A stretch of 49,815 nucleotides of DNA from Zygnema cylindricum (lineage: Eukaryota > Streptophyta > Zygnematophyceae > Zygnematales > Zygnemataceae): assembly GCA_037447655.1 (NCBI GenBank), contig JBBHKE010000486.1, forward strand, positions 33,181 to 82,995. Direction: 5' to 3'. Below are positions 35,340 to 49,815 of the stretch, piece after piece. The first letter of the stretch is position 1. The number at the start of each line of letters is the position of its first letter. The notes beneath the pieces were generated by a model. The model saw only the letters and a program-made list of their open reading frames with translations, did not search any database and was not told where the DNA came from. Both the position numbers and the translations under genes were made by a program.

Positions 35340-36107
35340 ACGTAAGTCCTATCATAAGTTGTGTTATGGGCTTTTCATATTATCTTCTTAGATCGCTACT
35401 TTGATCAGCGATCGTCTGATCGTCCAAATCTGACGGTTTAAATAAAAAAATACCTCAAAACTCACGGAAAAATAAAAATTTGTCCGAATGTTTTTCAAAA
35501 TTTAGACATGACGTTTAATTCTCTATCGATCGATGTGCAACTCAACCCTGTTACTATTATTTTTCATTTTGCGACCAGTTTCATATCGCGATAATTTCGA
35601 TATTCGATATATCGAATATCGATCGAACAGATTCCTCGATATATCGTACCGGGACCAACATAAATTATCCCGATATATATCGCAAAAATTGCTTGTCCGT
35701 ACAGTGAGAGTACGGAAAACTGTACGGAAAATCGTACAGAAAATCGTATGGAAATCCCTCCCCCCCCCCCCCCCCCCCCCAATTGAGCGCTCGGGGGGGG
35801 GGGGGGGGGGGGGGGGGGTTTGAAAAAAAATTTAAAATTTTCATTTTCGATATATCGTCGATACGATATATCGGCAATATATCGCGATATTTCGATAATC
35901 GATACATCGAAGCGATATATCGATTATCGGGTACCTAAAATTCGGTACATATCGAATATCGGCAAGTGGTCCTCGATACCCAACACTACCTGTTACTATT
36001 ATTTTTCATTTTGCGACCAATACAATATGGGTCTTAAGGCTATATTGTATGTTTTGCGTACAACATGCATATTGTATGGGCCTACTTTCACCTACTTTTG
36101 AACTATA
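35340..36107. mobile_element. Element-X relative, interrupted by a second element
   Basis: 35340-35577 and 35989-36107 align in reverse with 27546-27960 (AGATCGCTACTTTGATCAGC, then CTACTTTTGAACTATA at the end). The left end (expected CATAGTT..) is missing. The break is the insertion at 35578-35988, which is bordered by a 31-bp direct repeat. Confidence 0.75.
35578..35988. mobile_element. End-truncated hAT-like MITE with C21/G26 core
   Basis: Reverse-oriented relative of 27108-27478, with the intact end GATACCCAACACTA at 35975-35988. The opposite end lacks about 20 bp, including the expected TAGTGTTGGG. The core is C21 (35760-35780), AATTGAGCGCTC, then G26 (35793-35818). It is bordered by a perfect 31-bp direct repeat (35547-35577 and 35989-36019) instead of an 8-bp TSD. 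Confidence 0.8.
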
Positions 36108-36978
36108 GTAGAAACACTACCACCAATAAGTTACTGGCATCACTCTACTGGAGTGGACAATACCTCCAATATTTTCGATGACTACAATTATCCTAGTGCA
36201 TGATTTCCCAAATGAATAACATATATTTGATAGGTGCTGCAGAAGGACCTTTGACAGATTCTTTACGCAATACAAAGAGTATGCTGTTTCATGACTTATT
36301 AACATAAAAACGAGTCTGTGGAAGTGGGCTCCAAAAAAACATTTAAAAGACCACCACCATATAAATAAAGGCCCCGTAGGTGTACATACAAGATCAGTTA
36401 CACACATCGATCATCAAAAACAATTGCATTGCGGATTGTGTTCTTGGCAATGTGAATTGAAACCAAACATATGTCAACCACAACACAAACCCTTTAGCCA
36501 ATTGTATGATCAGATGGCCAGAATTCTGGTTATTTTGTTAACTTTTATATATCTGCAATCGAAGCGTAAAGATGAAAACATAAACAAAAATTGTTTACAC
36601 CACAATCGCGAAAACAACAAGGATGACACTGCAAGACATGCCAGAAAGATTCCTTGATGCGATGACATATGCAAGATTAAGTCTCCAAAACAGTCGAGAA
36701 ATAAATGAGCACCAGCTGACATTTAAATGTAAACATTAACGGCAAAGAAGCAGAAAAATGAAAAAGGAAAGCGGCTGTAAAGGTTGCATCGCATATCACC
36801 AGAAAGAATTCCACAATGACCTAACGTGCCCCTAGGTCTATAACTAACAAAAACAGCGCGTAAAAACAAAGGGAAGGGTTTCGAACCCAGTCATCCCTCT
36901 TCTCTTACACACCTTAAAACCAAAGTATACCTGTGAATCCACAGTTAACAACCACGACCTTAACAACGAAGACCTACT
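36108..36978. other. 3' flank of the bHLH gene
   Basis: Lies downstream of the minus-strand bHLH stop codon; it probably includes its 3' UTR. No other gene supported. Confidence 0.4.
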
Positions 36979-39513
36979 CTAGGCAACTGGAGGATGCCTG
37001 ACATGATCCTGCGATGTGTCCAAGCTAGCCGGCGGCATCCATTGCCACATGGCCATACCTGGGTACGAGGGGACTGGCGCGGCCGGCTTGGGCGCCACGT
37101 GGGCAGCCTGGGCTTGAGCCGCAAACGCAGCAGCTGCAGCCTGCATGGCCGCAGGATGAGGCATGTAGCCTGGAGGTAGAGACATGGCTTTCACCTGCTG
37201 CTCCAGCCTCTCCTTTTCACTCTTGAGTCGCGCCTTTTCATCTCGCAACTCGTTCTTTTCATCCTGTATCAACAGACAAACCGAAAGACAAAATCAACAG
37301 AACGAATCGGAAGACAGAATCAAAAGACAGAATCAACAGACAAAATCAACAGACAGAATCAATTGACAGAATCAGACGACAATTAACAGGTAATCAACAG
37401 ACAATCGAAAGGCAATCAGGGAAGTGGAGATAGATTCTAAACACAAGATTTGACAACGAGATAGCAACAATGAACCCGGGGAAAGCAGCACTCATAAAAT
37501 CATGACAGAAAAAAAGACAGCATATGGAAAAAAAAACGACAAGCGCAGACAACACTTACCCACACATAATCACTCACCAAAGCAAGGTACGGACATAATA
37601 TCTGCTTACCTTTAATTCCTTGATCTGCTCGCGGAGCTGTGTGTTTCCTTCCTTTAACTGTTGTGCCTCAGCCCTCAATTGGCCGAGAACCCTAACCGCA
37701 TCACAGAGAATGGTGGCTTTATCCGTCTTTGGAGGCCTGCCTGGATCCAGTGCCTGACTAAGTTCCACAAACCTGTCACATCACAATGTACGATAAAAGA
37801 TTGAAAAAACAGACTGGTAGTGAGAACACATAAACGAGGTCTCAAGCTGCCATACAAAAGAAACAGTGACTAATTCATCTGGTTGAAAAAAAAAAAAAAA
37901 ATCAGCCAGAGTCTGCCAAGTTTGCTATGCGGCAGTGAGTGGCTCCATATCAACAGTATTATGATTTTATGTACGTTATTACTGGCGTTACTGGCCAGTA
38001 ATCATAGTAATCGTACAGAAAATTGTACATAGTTTTCTGAACAAATACGAAAATTGCTGGCTAGTAACGCTACTACTCGTGTGCATATAATAACCCAATT
38101 AGATATCAACATACTCATAACAAGAATACAGCCATTTCTAGTCGTAATATAATCAATCGAATTTGATTTTTCTTTAATCATATCTGATGGTGTGTCTTAT
38201 ACCTGTCATTCAGCCGATCTCTGCGCATTTTCTCACGATTTGCTTTGTTGCCGGCTTCCTTTGAGGTGTCATCCCGGACCCTAAAATGCCAGAAAATCCA
38301 TATGAATACAATTAAAGAGAGGATAATTTAGGTGTAGAAAGTCAAAATCAAGCCAAATAAAACCTTTAATTTAAGTTTGGAAAGGTTATCACGAGAAAGA
38401 TAACATTTTAATCATGAATATAAATGTGTTAGAACACAGAAAAGACCATACTAAAACGGGGGCAAGGGGGATGAGTCGCAATCAAGAGTTAATACGTGTA
38501 TGCATATTTGCATGACACCGATTGCAATTGTAGGGTTAACACATAAAACTATATTCTATATTAGTATACTTGGATATACTATAAGATAAGTTATATGGTA
38601 TATAAAAATATGTATAGTATGTGTCCTTGTACATACAGTATAACCTATTTTATAAGATATATATATATACCCTAAATACAACCTGTAGCTGTATAATATA
38701 TACTAATACCAACATGCTCGTAAACTCCGTTAATGGGTCGCAAGTATGTCTAGGCCCAAAACTATATTAGAAGAAGACTAATGGTTGAAAACACGGTACA
38801 CAGAAATACCTAGTACCTGCAAAAACATCGTACCAAAAGAAAAATATGTAGGACTAAAATGGCTGCTCCGTGACATTTGTCAACTATGTCAAGCAAAAAT
38901 CACAATCCACCTAAAAAATCCAAGCAGCTTGTTCGCTGTAACGTTATAATCAAAAAACTTTTACTCAAAGGGAGAAACGTACCTTTTACGTGATCCAGAA
39001 GGTACTTTCTCTACACCACCCTCTTCTGTTGTTTCTGTTTTCACACCATTTCCTTCTACACTGCAAATAATAAAAGAACGAACGACACGCATTTCAGTCA
39101 GAACAAGTTTACCTCTACAACCATATTAGGGCAAACACACCTATCCATACGGCATACCAAACCCTAAAAAACACACTTGACACGAAAAGTCGAACAAAAT
39201 AAAAAGTATTCCTTGTCTGCGAGAATGCTTTTCATTTTCCAGCCTACTACCCGAAATACCTGCCGAAAATTTGGAAACGCTGAAACACAACCACCTGTAG
39301 TCTGGAAAAAAAGGTAACCACCAGACCTTGCAAAAACGTAAAAAAGCAAAAATATCTCTCTTGAAATACGCACCTGCACTCAGCCTGTTCTGGAGCATTC
39401 TGGTTATACCAAAAAAAGGAGCCTGGTGCCTGGGGATCGTCTACATCTAGTAACGCGCTATCTGCCAAATACGACATCCACTTTGTTGCAGAAGGAGAAT
39501 TAACAGTGACCAT
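36979..39513 (-). CDS. ILR3: bHLH transcription factor, subgroup IVc (ILR3/bHLH105-like)
   Basis: Exons on the minus strand are 39374-39513, 38983-39060, 38203-38280, 37610-37772 and 36979-37263, all GT-AG and in phase (2, 2, 2, 0), 247 residues with stop at 36979. The basic region (about 80-95, ANREKMRRDRLND) keeps E89 and R93 for E-box contact. The HLH covers about 95-147 with DPGRPPKTDKATILCDAVR. A leucine zipper continues to about 185 (LREQIKELK, NELRDEKARLKSEKERLE). The C-terminus has SYPGMAMWQWMPP and ends DTSQDHVRHPPVA, the subgroup IVc signature. Arabidopsis members (ILR3, bHLH34, 104, 115) are nuclear activators of the iron-deficiency response and are controlled by the BTS ubiquitin ligase; the same role here is inferred. 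The start ATG at 39513 opens an acidic N-terminus like the family. Which of the four relatives is closest cannot be said. Confidence 0.95.
37267..37420. repeat. CAACAGACAGAAT-type minisatellite in bHLH intron 4
   Basis: About ten imperfect 12-15 bp units (AATCAACAGACA, AATCAAAAGACAG) directly next to the acceptor of the last exon. Confidence 0.85.
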
Positions 39514-42500
39514 GGTACATCGAACGGCTAAAATAGCACTTTCAAGCCACCGAAAAAGAGAGAGTAAGTTTACAAGCTACCATGTATACTGCAGTCCTGC
39601 TAAAGAATACGGACGGTACTGTCCGACGGTAATATATAGTTCTGTATGGCCCTATATGGCACTTCGCCCAGAAAGTTTTGTATCTGAATCAAAGTTTTAC
39701 ACCGAAGAAGAACGAAAAAAGACGAAAAAGATACGAACTTCTCCGACTTTCTTTTGCTTTCTTTTCCTTTTTTTTATTTTTTTAAACTTCTTGCTTACCT
39801 GTCTTTAGCCTAAACTAACTTGTCTACAGCTGTCACACCGCTCATGCGAGTTTCAGGATTATCAAACCTTGAACCGCCATGGAGGAGGCGAGAAAAGAAA
39901 AGCCAGCTACAGAGGAGGAACTAATGGAAGCTGTTGTAATACGGAGCTCCTACCAGATTTTGACACGTCATACGTCACGGTATGTCACGCGGCTTCTTGC
40001 GTACGCGAGTTTTCTATTTTCCTATCCGTTGTCACGTCGCACATCCTAATATGCGACGCACGTGCCCTACCGCTATCTACGTGTGTCACGATTGTCACAA
40101 AATATTCGGATTTGAAGAGAAGCCTGGTTCGCTTTCCCGAATAGAGATAACATGAACAGCTCTAGCACATAGATCCGCCGTCCGCCGTGAACTACTCCGA
40201 GCACAGTTTGAAACTTTTAACCATAGATCGCAAGTAGGGGTTTTCCAGTACGTTTTTAAAGACCATAATGCAACACGTCCATATATTATGTTTATGAACG
40301 CGCCGTGCACACCATTAAGACTACGTCAAATTAACATCAGATTTTAATTTCCATATTCGCGTCCGAAAATCTGTCATTCGTGGGTTCTAATATTAAGTCA
40401 TTTACAAAACGAAAATAAGATTTTACTTCCAAAATCGTGATGGTAAGTCCATCAAAGAACAAAACATGAAACTGAAAATAGTTGATAACCTTCAAAGGTA
40501 AAAGACCAAAATCCTAACGGACTAAAAGCACAACAAAGGTCGTTTAAAAGCTTAAAAATAAAGCAAGTACAACAAAAATAAAAAAAACAGCAACGCCATT
40601 ATGAAATGCTACCCGTGAGGAAACACGGCATCCTGTATGGTTTGTGAGGACTAAGTCACCCAATATTTTTACTCTCCATGTAAAAATACACAATCCGCAC
40701 GAGGGCCACGTGTAACCCTAGATTGAGAACTTATTTTGAGTATATGCGACATATTGCGTTGACATTCTATCATGTTTCACAACCCACGGTAGCTATTGCA
40801 TCCCGTACCATGTTGTGTGGTGTTGATCGCTCCCCAACGTGTGAGCAACAAAGCAAATGGACACCTTGCTCGTCTACGGGTTGACCACAAATGCAATGGG
40901 GATTGTCCAAAAAGGAAGGGTGCGGCAAGCCAAGTCGTAAGCGAAGCGCGGTCGAAGTAAAAATTGGTGAACTAACAAACCAAGCTCAAACCCCAAGCCC
41001 AAAACAAGATCAAAGTCGACTCCATGAGCGCCTCAAGTAGGTCCTTGAATTTGACGGCGCCGAACGAATCGTCGACACGTTGTGGCACACGTGAGTGAAT
41101 TCATATGATGGGGGAAGAGAACGCAATAACTTTGACTTGAGTCTCAACATGTAAAGGTGCTCGAGTGGACAACAACGTCAGCCGGATTGAGAATAATGCC
41201 TAGTTGACGTGAGAGACCGAACGAGCTAACATAAGAAAGTAAGAGTTAATGAAAGGTCGTTAAATAGCATCATAATTAGATTAATGTGGTATGTAGTCAC
41301 AATTTGTTCATGGTGAATAAAATAAAGGCTTGAAGGAAAGCACGATGGTAACCACGCTTAAAAAAACATTACGAAAAGGACAAATATTGTAAAAATAACT
41401 TAACAGACATGTGTAAGTTGACAACGATACGGAAAATAACAATTTACTTGTCGAAACCCTTTAAATAAAGAATTACTATACCCTTGATTAAAACACGAGG
41501 TAAAATATGTACGACGATGATGAATTGTTCCACCGTCCCAATACTGTCCATATCATGCAACAAGGTGGCTTATGTGGAGGCAAATCTAGGCAAATTGGGT
41601 GTTCCTGTAGTGATATGAAATGAGGGTTGTGACTATGGCAACATGCTTCCATAGTGGACTTATAACCCACGAGAATCTAAGGCTCCCCGCCATCGAAACC
41701 CCCAACATGCTCTTTAATTGTATGTTTTTAAAGGGCTATTTTAATCGTGTGGAAGTACAATTCGGCAAGCCCATTACCCTCTTAACTATCTCTCACAGTA
41801 CGTATGTACGTAATCAAACATTGCTCCATGGAAGTGGCAAACTCTCTTGCAAATTCGGAATGAATTTAGTTTAATCAGGTCGGGCTCCGATCTAAGCTTA
41901 AATTTTGTACAAACAACAATTATACAATCATTACACCTACTTATCGGGTATATCAAATGCTCGATCACCAAAAACACAACGGGTTCCCTCATCGACTAGC
42001 TTGATGGGGTCCTAACAACTATAGTGACCAATTGTGAAACATCCATTGAAATACTAAGCAATGTTATTCAGCACACTTTGTTTTGTTGAACGGGATTTTT
42101 ACCTAATTGCACGAGAGGCATGACTAAACCACTTGTTTCACTTGCGCTCGCACACCTTACCATTAATAAGATGTCGCAACAAGAGATGTACGTTTGCGAC
42201 CAAGATGCTCGCATTGCCCATAAAGGTTAGGGACTAATATTTATGGAGGAGTTCACAGTGGAACTACCACTCTCTTAGCCATGACACATAAAATTTTGCG
42301 ACATCAAATGTGAGGGAGAGTGAAGGAGGAAGAGAGTGACCAAATTACTCCCTCCCTCCCTCCTTTTGCGCCCCCACTCTCTCCCTCTCCCCGAACCATG
42401 AAAAACTTTTCGCATGGCTCTTCAATATTGCTTCAACATATCGAGAGATCGACGATACATTAGTATTTGTCGTAGCGCAGTTGGCCCACAATATCAGGTT

Positions 42501-42632
42501 GGACATATCGAGAAACAATTAAAACAATGGTAGTCGCCCTGCATCGGTACGGTACTGAGAAGGTGGGTTCACCTGATGCGATACGCATCACTAAAAAATG
42601 TGCAGAAAATAGTTGCACTGGTTTTTGCCTCC
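39514..42632. other. Intergenic, 5' of the bHLH gene; no gene recognised
   Basis: 39514-40140 is probably the bHLH promoter and leader region. 40140-42632 contains only short frames with no domain. A CCCTCC pyrimidine tract lies at 42341-42392. I see no exon chain. Confidence 0.4.
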
Positions 42633-42640
42633 CTTCGAAG

Positions 42641-43216
42641 CAGAGGTCGCAAAAGTCAAAATTTTACATAACCGAAACCGACCATTTTTTTTTTCAAAAA
42701 TTGAGTAACCGATGCCTGACCCAGTTATGTCACGCTCCAAAATTGTTAACCGTTAACCGACTGACGTTTACGAAAATAAAAGTTAACCGAAACTCGATTT
42801 CTCGCGACTAATCGTGCTTGCCCGTAACCGAAAAAGTACAAAATTACAACGCTTATTATTATTAGCGTTAATGTATTTTACAATAATGTACGACTTATAA
42901 ATAAGCCAATAATTACGATTTGTCGCGTTCCCTAAGATTTGCGAAATGAATAGTGTTACTACCGTGTGAGGTTTGCGACGCTAATCATGATGTCACGTAC
43001 TTCCAAGATACCAAAGAGTACAAAGTACAATAATGTTGGATTGTATGGACAGTACAATTTTTTCATTTTTTTTGTTACCGACCGTAACCGACCGTTTTTT
43101 TTTTTGGTGAATCAACCGACCGCAACCGCCCGGCCCCCAAATTTTGGGAACCGAATCCGTTCCGGATCTGGCGCGGGCGGTCGGTCACGGTTTCGGTTGA
43201 CCGTTTGCGACCTCTG
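42641..43216. mobile_element. hAT-like MITE, 576 bp, CTTCGAAG TSD
   Basis: Ends CAGAGGTCGCAAAAGTC / GACCGTTTGCGACCTCTG are flanked by perfect CTTCGAAG at 42633-42640 and 43217-43224. CAGRGGTSGCAA ends with an 8-bp duplication are classic hAT. Interior rich in AACCGAAACCG/CGGTTA words. Its right half matches, inverted, the left arm of the next element. Confidence 0.92.
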
Positions 43217-43775
43217 CTTCGAAGTCATCCCCACCTAGAGGTCGCAAAAGGTTAACCGAAACCGTAACCGACCGTTAACCGACCGCCCGCGTCGGATCCG
43301 GAACGGATTCGGGTGCCAGATTTAGGGGGCCGGGCGGATTCGGGCGGTTGATTCACAGGAATAAAAAACGGTTACGGTCGGGAATGCAAAAAACGAAAAA
43401 AAAATGAAAATTTTGTACTGTTCATACAATCCAACATTATTGTACTTTGTACTCTTGGTATCGTGGAAGACTGGAAGGTATAAGGGTGAAGTTCCATTAC
43501 GATATTCTGTAATTGTACGGCCAACATTACAGGATGCTACAATTTGAACGAAGTTCCATCGCCCAGAGTCTGTAATCCACGTGTTCGTAATTTAGTGGTT
43601 CCACGTGAGTTAATATCTGATATTGAAAATCGTCAATGATTTTCACACCGACCAAAAATCTTCATTTGCGTACTATGTACGTGCGTAGCAGGTCATCGTT
43701 CATCACAACTTTATGTACTCTTTGTTAATCGCCTTGTCAGATGCCACCTCATTTTTTTAGGGTTTCTGCTTTTTC

Positions 43776-43854
43776 GCGTGACGAATGAGCGTTGCCAGAA
43801 ATAGTGTGACGAATGGGCGCTAACAGAAATAGCGTGACGAAAGTGCGTTACGAC
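43776..43854. repeat. Three 28-bp direct repeats
   Basis: Units start at 43776, 43804 and 43832, with consensus G(C/T)GTGACGAATG(A/G)GCG followed by CAGAAATA. The last is partial. No spacers. Confidence 0.85.
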
Positions 43855-43985
43855 ATTTCGCTTGTATTTTTTGTTGGATTCTTGAATGCGTATATCGTGT
43901 GCGAAATTTGTTGATTTCCGTTGGTTGCCATCGTGACACGTATGCTATATTATCCAACGTGTCACGGCTCAAATAATTATGTAAT

Positions 43986-44015
43986 TGGTGATGTACCTCG
44001 CGAGGTACATCACCA
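43986..44015. other. Perfect 30-bp palindrome
   Basis: TGGTGATGTACCTCG is followed directly by its exact reverse complement, with no loop. A smaller hairpin (CGAAGC/GCTTCG) follows at 44030-44046. Confidence 0.95.
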
Positions 44016-44421
44016 TTTACAGAAACTTTCGAAGCGAATGCTTCGCGAAAAAAAATCTAACGGTCAGTGTTAACTCCCAGAATTTTGGAGAATATTGGCA
44101 AGATTCTCTGTAATGTTGTTTTCAGTAAAAGAACGAAATAAGAAGTACGGTGTTGTACGGAGGGTCCGAATTTCTGTAAACAACCCCACTTTTTGTATCA
44201 TGGAACTTCACCCTAAGGGAAATGTACCATTAATTTTGTACTTATTTGGGTACTGGCGGGTAAGGGTAGTGGCGAGAAATAGAGTTTCGGTTAACTTTTA
44301 TTTTCGTAAACGCGTTAACAATTTTGGAGTGTGACATAACCCGGTCGGGCGTCGGGTACAAATTTTGAAAAAATATAAACGGTCGGTTAAAATTTTGACT
44401 TTTGCCACCTCTGCCCCCACC

Positions 44422-45600
44422 ACAGAATGTCAGAAAATTTAGGAAGTAGAAGATGCGTTGTCAACAGTCTGCTGATTCTTGTCGGGAGCTGAAATCCAAA
44501 ATCTGGGACGTGCTACTTTGATAGGACAGACGTCAACTTCTGGCTGTTGAATAAATGTGATTGGAGATAAAAACGTGTTTTATAAAGCACGCAAGTACAG
44601 TAACATCCACGTGCATCCTTGTGAAGCTGGAAAAGTCGCCGCGTGTCAGTCCTGTACTGCTATATGTCGATAATGTGGTCTATAGTAACTTCTGTATTGT
44701 TTCCGATGTACCGTACTACGAACTACGGTATCCTATAAGTACAGTACCGTATGCATGCCCCATTCCGTTCGAATATGTCGTTTGTCTAATGCGGTTTTGA
44801 AATGCGTACGGCCTCGAAATCAAATGATGCTGTGGAGCGATGTTTGAAATTATTTGTAGTTCAATTTCGCGATATGTTACCAGACGGAATGATGCGTCTG
44901 GTGTTGTTATCTCCTTCCGATTGGCTGTTTCTAACCAAGAGTCTGAGTGTTAAATAGTTGATCTAAAATCTTTAAATGACGAAACACAAATTTCGATACA
45001 CGGTCTACAATGCTCCCACGTGACATACTTTATTAATTTGGTGGATACTCCAGTGCTCGAAACGGGTGGCTTGCCACGTGTTGATCATCTGACACAAGTC
45101 GTGTACGTTGAACAATTGATTAGCTAAACGATGCCAATTGGTTGCAGCTCTAAAAAAGTAAAAATCGCTGTAGTGTCTCTGGGTGGTATTCCATTACGAA
45201 CATATTGCCATATTGTAATCGGTTTCGCTGTCGTTTTTCCCGGGACGCTTACTTACACGACAGCAAAACAGATTTACCGGTATAATCTGTTCGTGATGGA
45301 AATAACGCCCAATTTAGTCGTATCAGCGGCGATTAACGGTGGCGATTACAAGTCATATCGAGGATCTCAACAACACTTTTGCTACTTTCACGCTATCACA
45401 ATATGAACTTTATCACAGTTAAACCATCAACCTACCATAGAACCATTTCTTCTTCCTCAGTCCTACAAACTGGCCAATCGTATACGTCCATCTGGATAGT
45501 CGAAACGCTGAAAATATTGATGAGCTGTAAGCCTGTGAGCATTGTGAGCCTGTCACGTCACACGCCCCAAGCTAGGGGAAGTAGTAAGTAGAATCAGGAA
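44422..45600. other. Intergenic 5' of ICME; small foldback at about 45183-45312
   Basis: No gene supported. 45186-45312 folds on itself: GGGTGGTATTCCATTACGAA at one end and, inverted, GGGCGTTATTTCCATCACGA at the other. The ends resemble those of 43484-44213, but no TAA flank is seen. 45601-45652 is a GA-rich leader of the ICME gene. Confidence 0.45.
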
Positions 45601-45652
45601 CACAGAGAAAGAGAGATAGAGAGACGGAGAGGGAGAGATTAGGGTTAAGAGA

Positions 45653-49794
<4,142 letters not shown>

Positions 49795-49815
49795 GTATGT
49801 GCAACATTTCTCAAT

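Larger units (their letters stand above)
43484..44213. mobile_element. Nested Harbinger-like MITE, 730 bp, TAA TSD
   Basis: Ends GGGTGAAGTTCCAT / ATGGAACTTCACCC, flanked by TAA at 43481-43483 and 44214-44216, inserted into the hAT-like element. Contains three 28-bp direct repeats and a 30-bp perfect palindrome. No transposase. Confidence 0.9.
43236..44413. mobile_element. hAT-like element, 1178 bp, hosting a nested insertion
   Basis: Ends TAGAGGTCGCAAAAGG / CTTTTGCCACCTCTG are flanked by TCCCCACC (43228-43235) and CCCCCACC (44414-44421), 7 of 8 matching. It is the same family as 42641-43216, inserted 11 bp beyond that element's TSD in the opposite orientation. The right arm (44240-44413) matches the left arm of 42641-43216 in reverse. 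Contains the Harbinger-like element below. Confidence 0.88.

Noticed and set aside
43776-43854. CRISPR-like 28-bp repeats
   Set aside because: No spacers separate the units, the repeats differ, and this is a plant nuclear MITE.

Overview
The window is nuclear DNA of a green plant (streptophyte). It has spliced genes with GT-AG introns, plant-type protein families, AT-rich introns full of microsatellites, and many short non-autonomous DNA transposons. The protein families (a GH16 xyloglucanase-like enzyme, a subgroup IVc bHLH regulator, a plant isoprenylcysteine methylesterase) fit a land plant. I lean towards a seedless lineage because of the odd short GH16 proteins, but the species cannot be settled from the sequence.

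Layout. (1) 1-2944, plus: the 3' exons of a proline iminopeptidase gene that begins left of the window; its introns are simple-sequence DNA. (2) About 4.3-24 kb: a cluster built from a 5-7 kb repeated unit that carries a four-exon GH16 gene. There are three full units (A minus, B plus, C plus), a truncated unit left of A and a decayed piece near 25.4 kb. A and B are head to head; B and C are in tandem with their genes about 6.26 kb apart. The three genes each predict 232 residues and differ at three residues, whereas distal flanks and intron 1 have diverged. (3) About 26-36 kb and 42.6-44.4 kb: nested non-autonomous elements with clear terminal inverted repeats and target-site duplications. 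They include hAT-like (8-bp TSD), PIF/Harbinger-like (TAA TSD) and a mariner-like element (TA TSD). Two of them contain a long C-run facing a long G-run. (4) 36979-39513, minus: a complete five-exon bHLH gene of the ILR3/bHLH104/bHLH115 iron-homeostasis subgroup. (5) 45653-49794, plus: the first four exons of an isoprenylcysteine methylesterase (ICME) gene that runs off the right edge.

The four gene families share no pathway: peptide turnover, cell-wall glucan remodelling, iron-responsive transcription, and reversal of prenyl-protein carboxymethylation. The unusual biology is the GH16 cluster: an enzyme gene embedded in a large, repeatedly duplicated and inverted unit, with conversion-like patterns of identity. 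The nested-element record is also unusual: an empty-site comparison dates one insertion, and two different hAT-like elements share one identical 8-bp target repeat.
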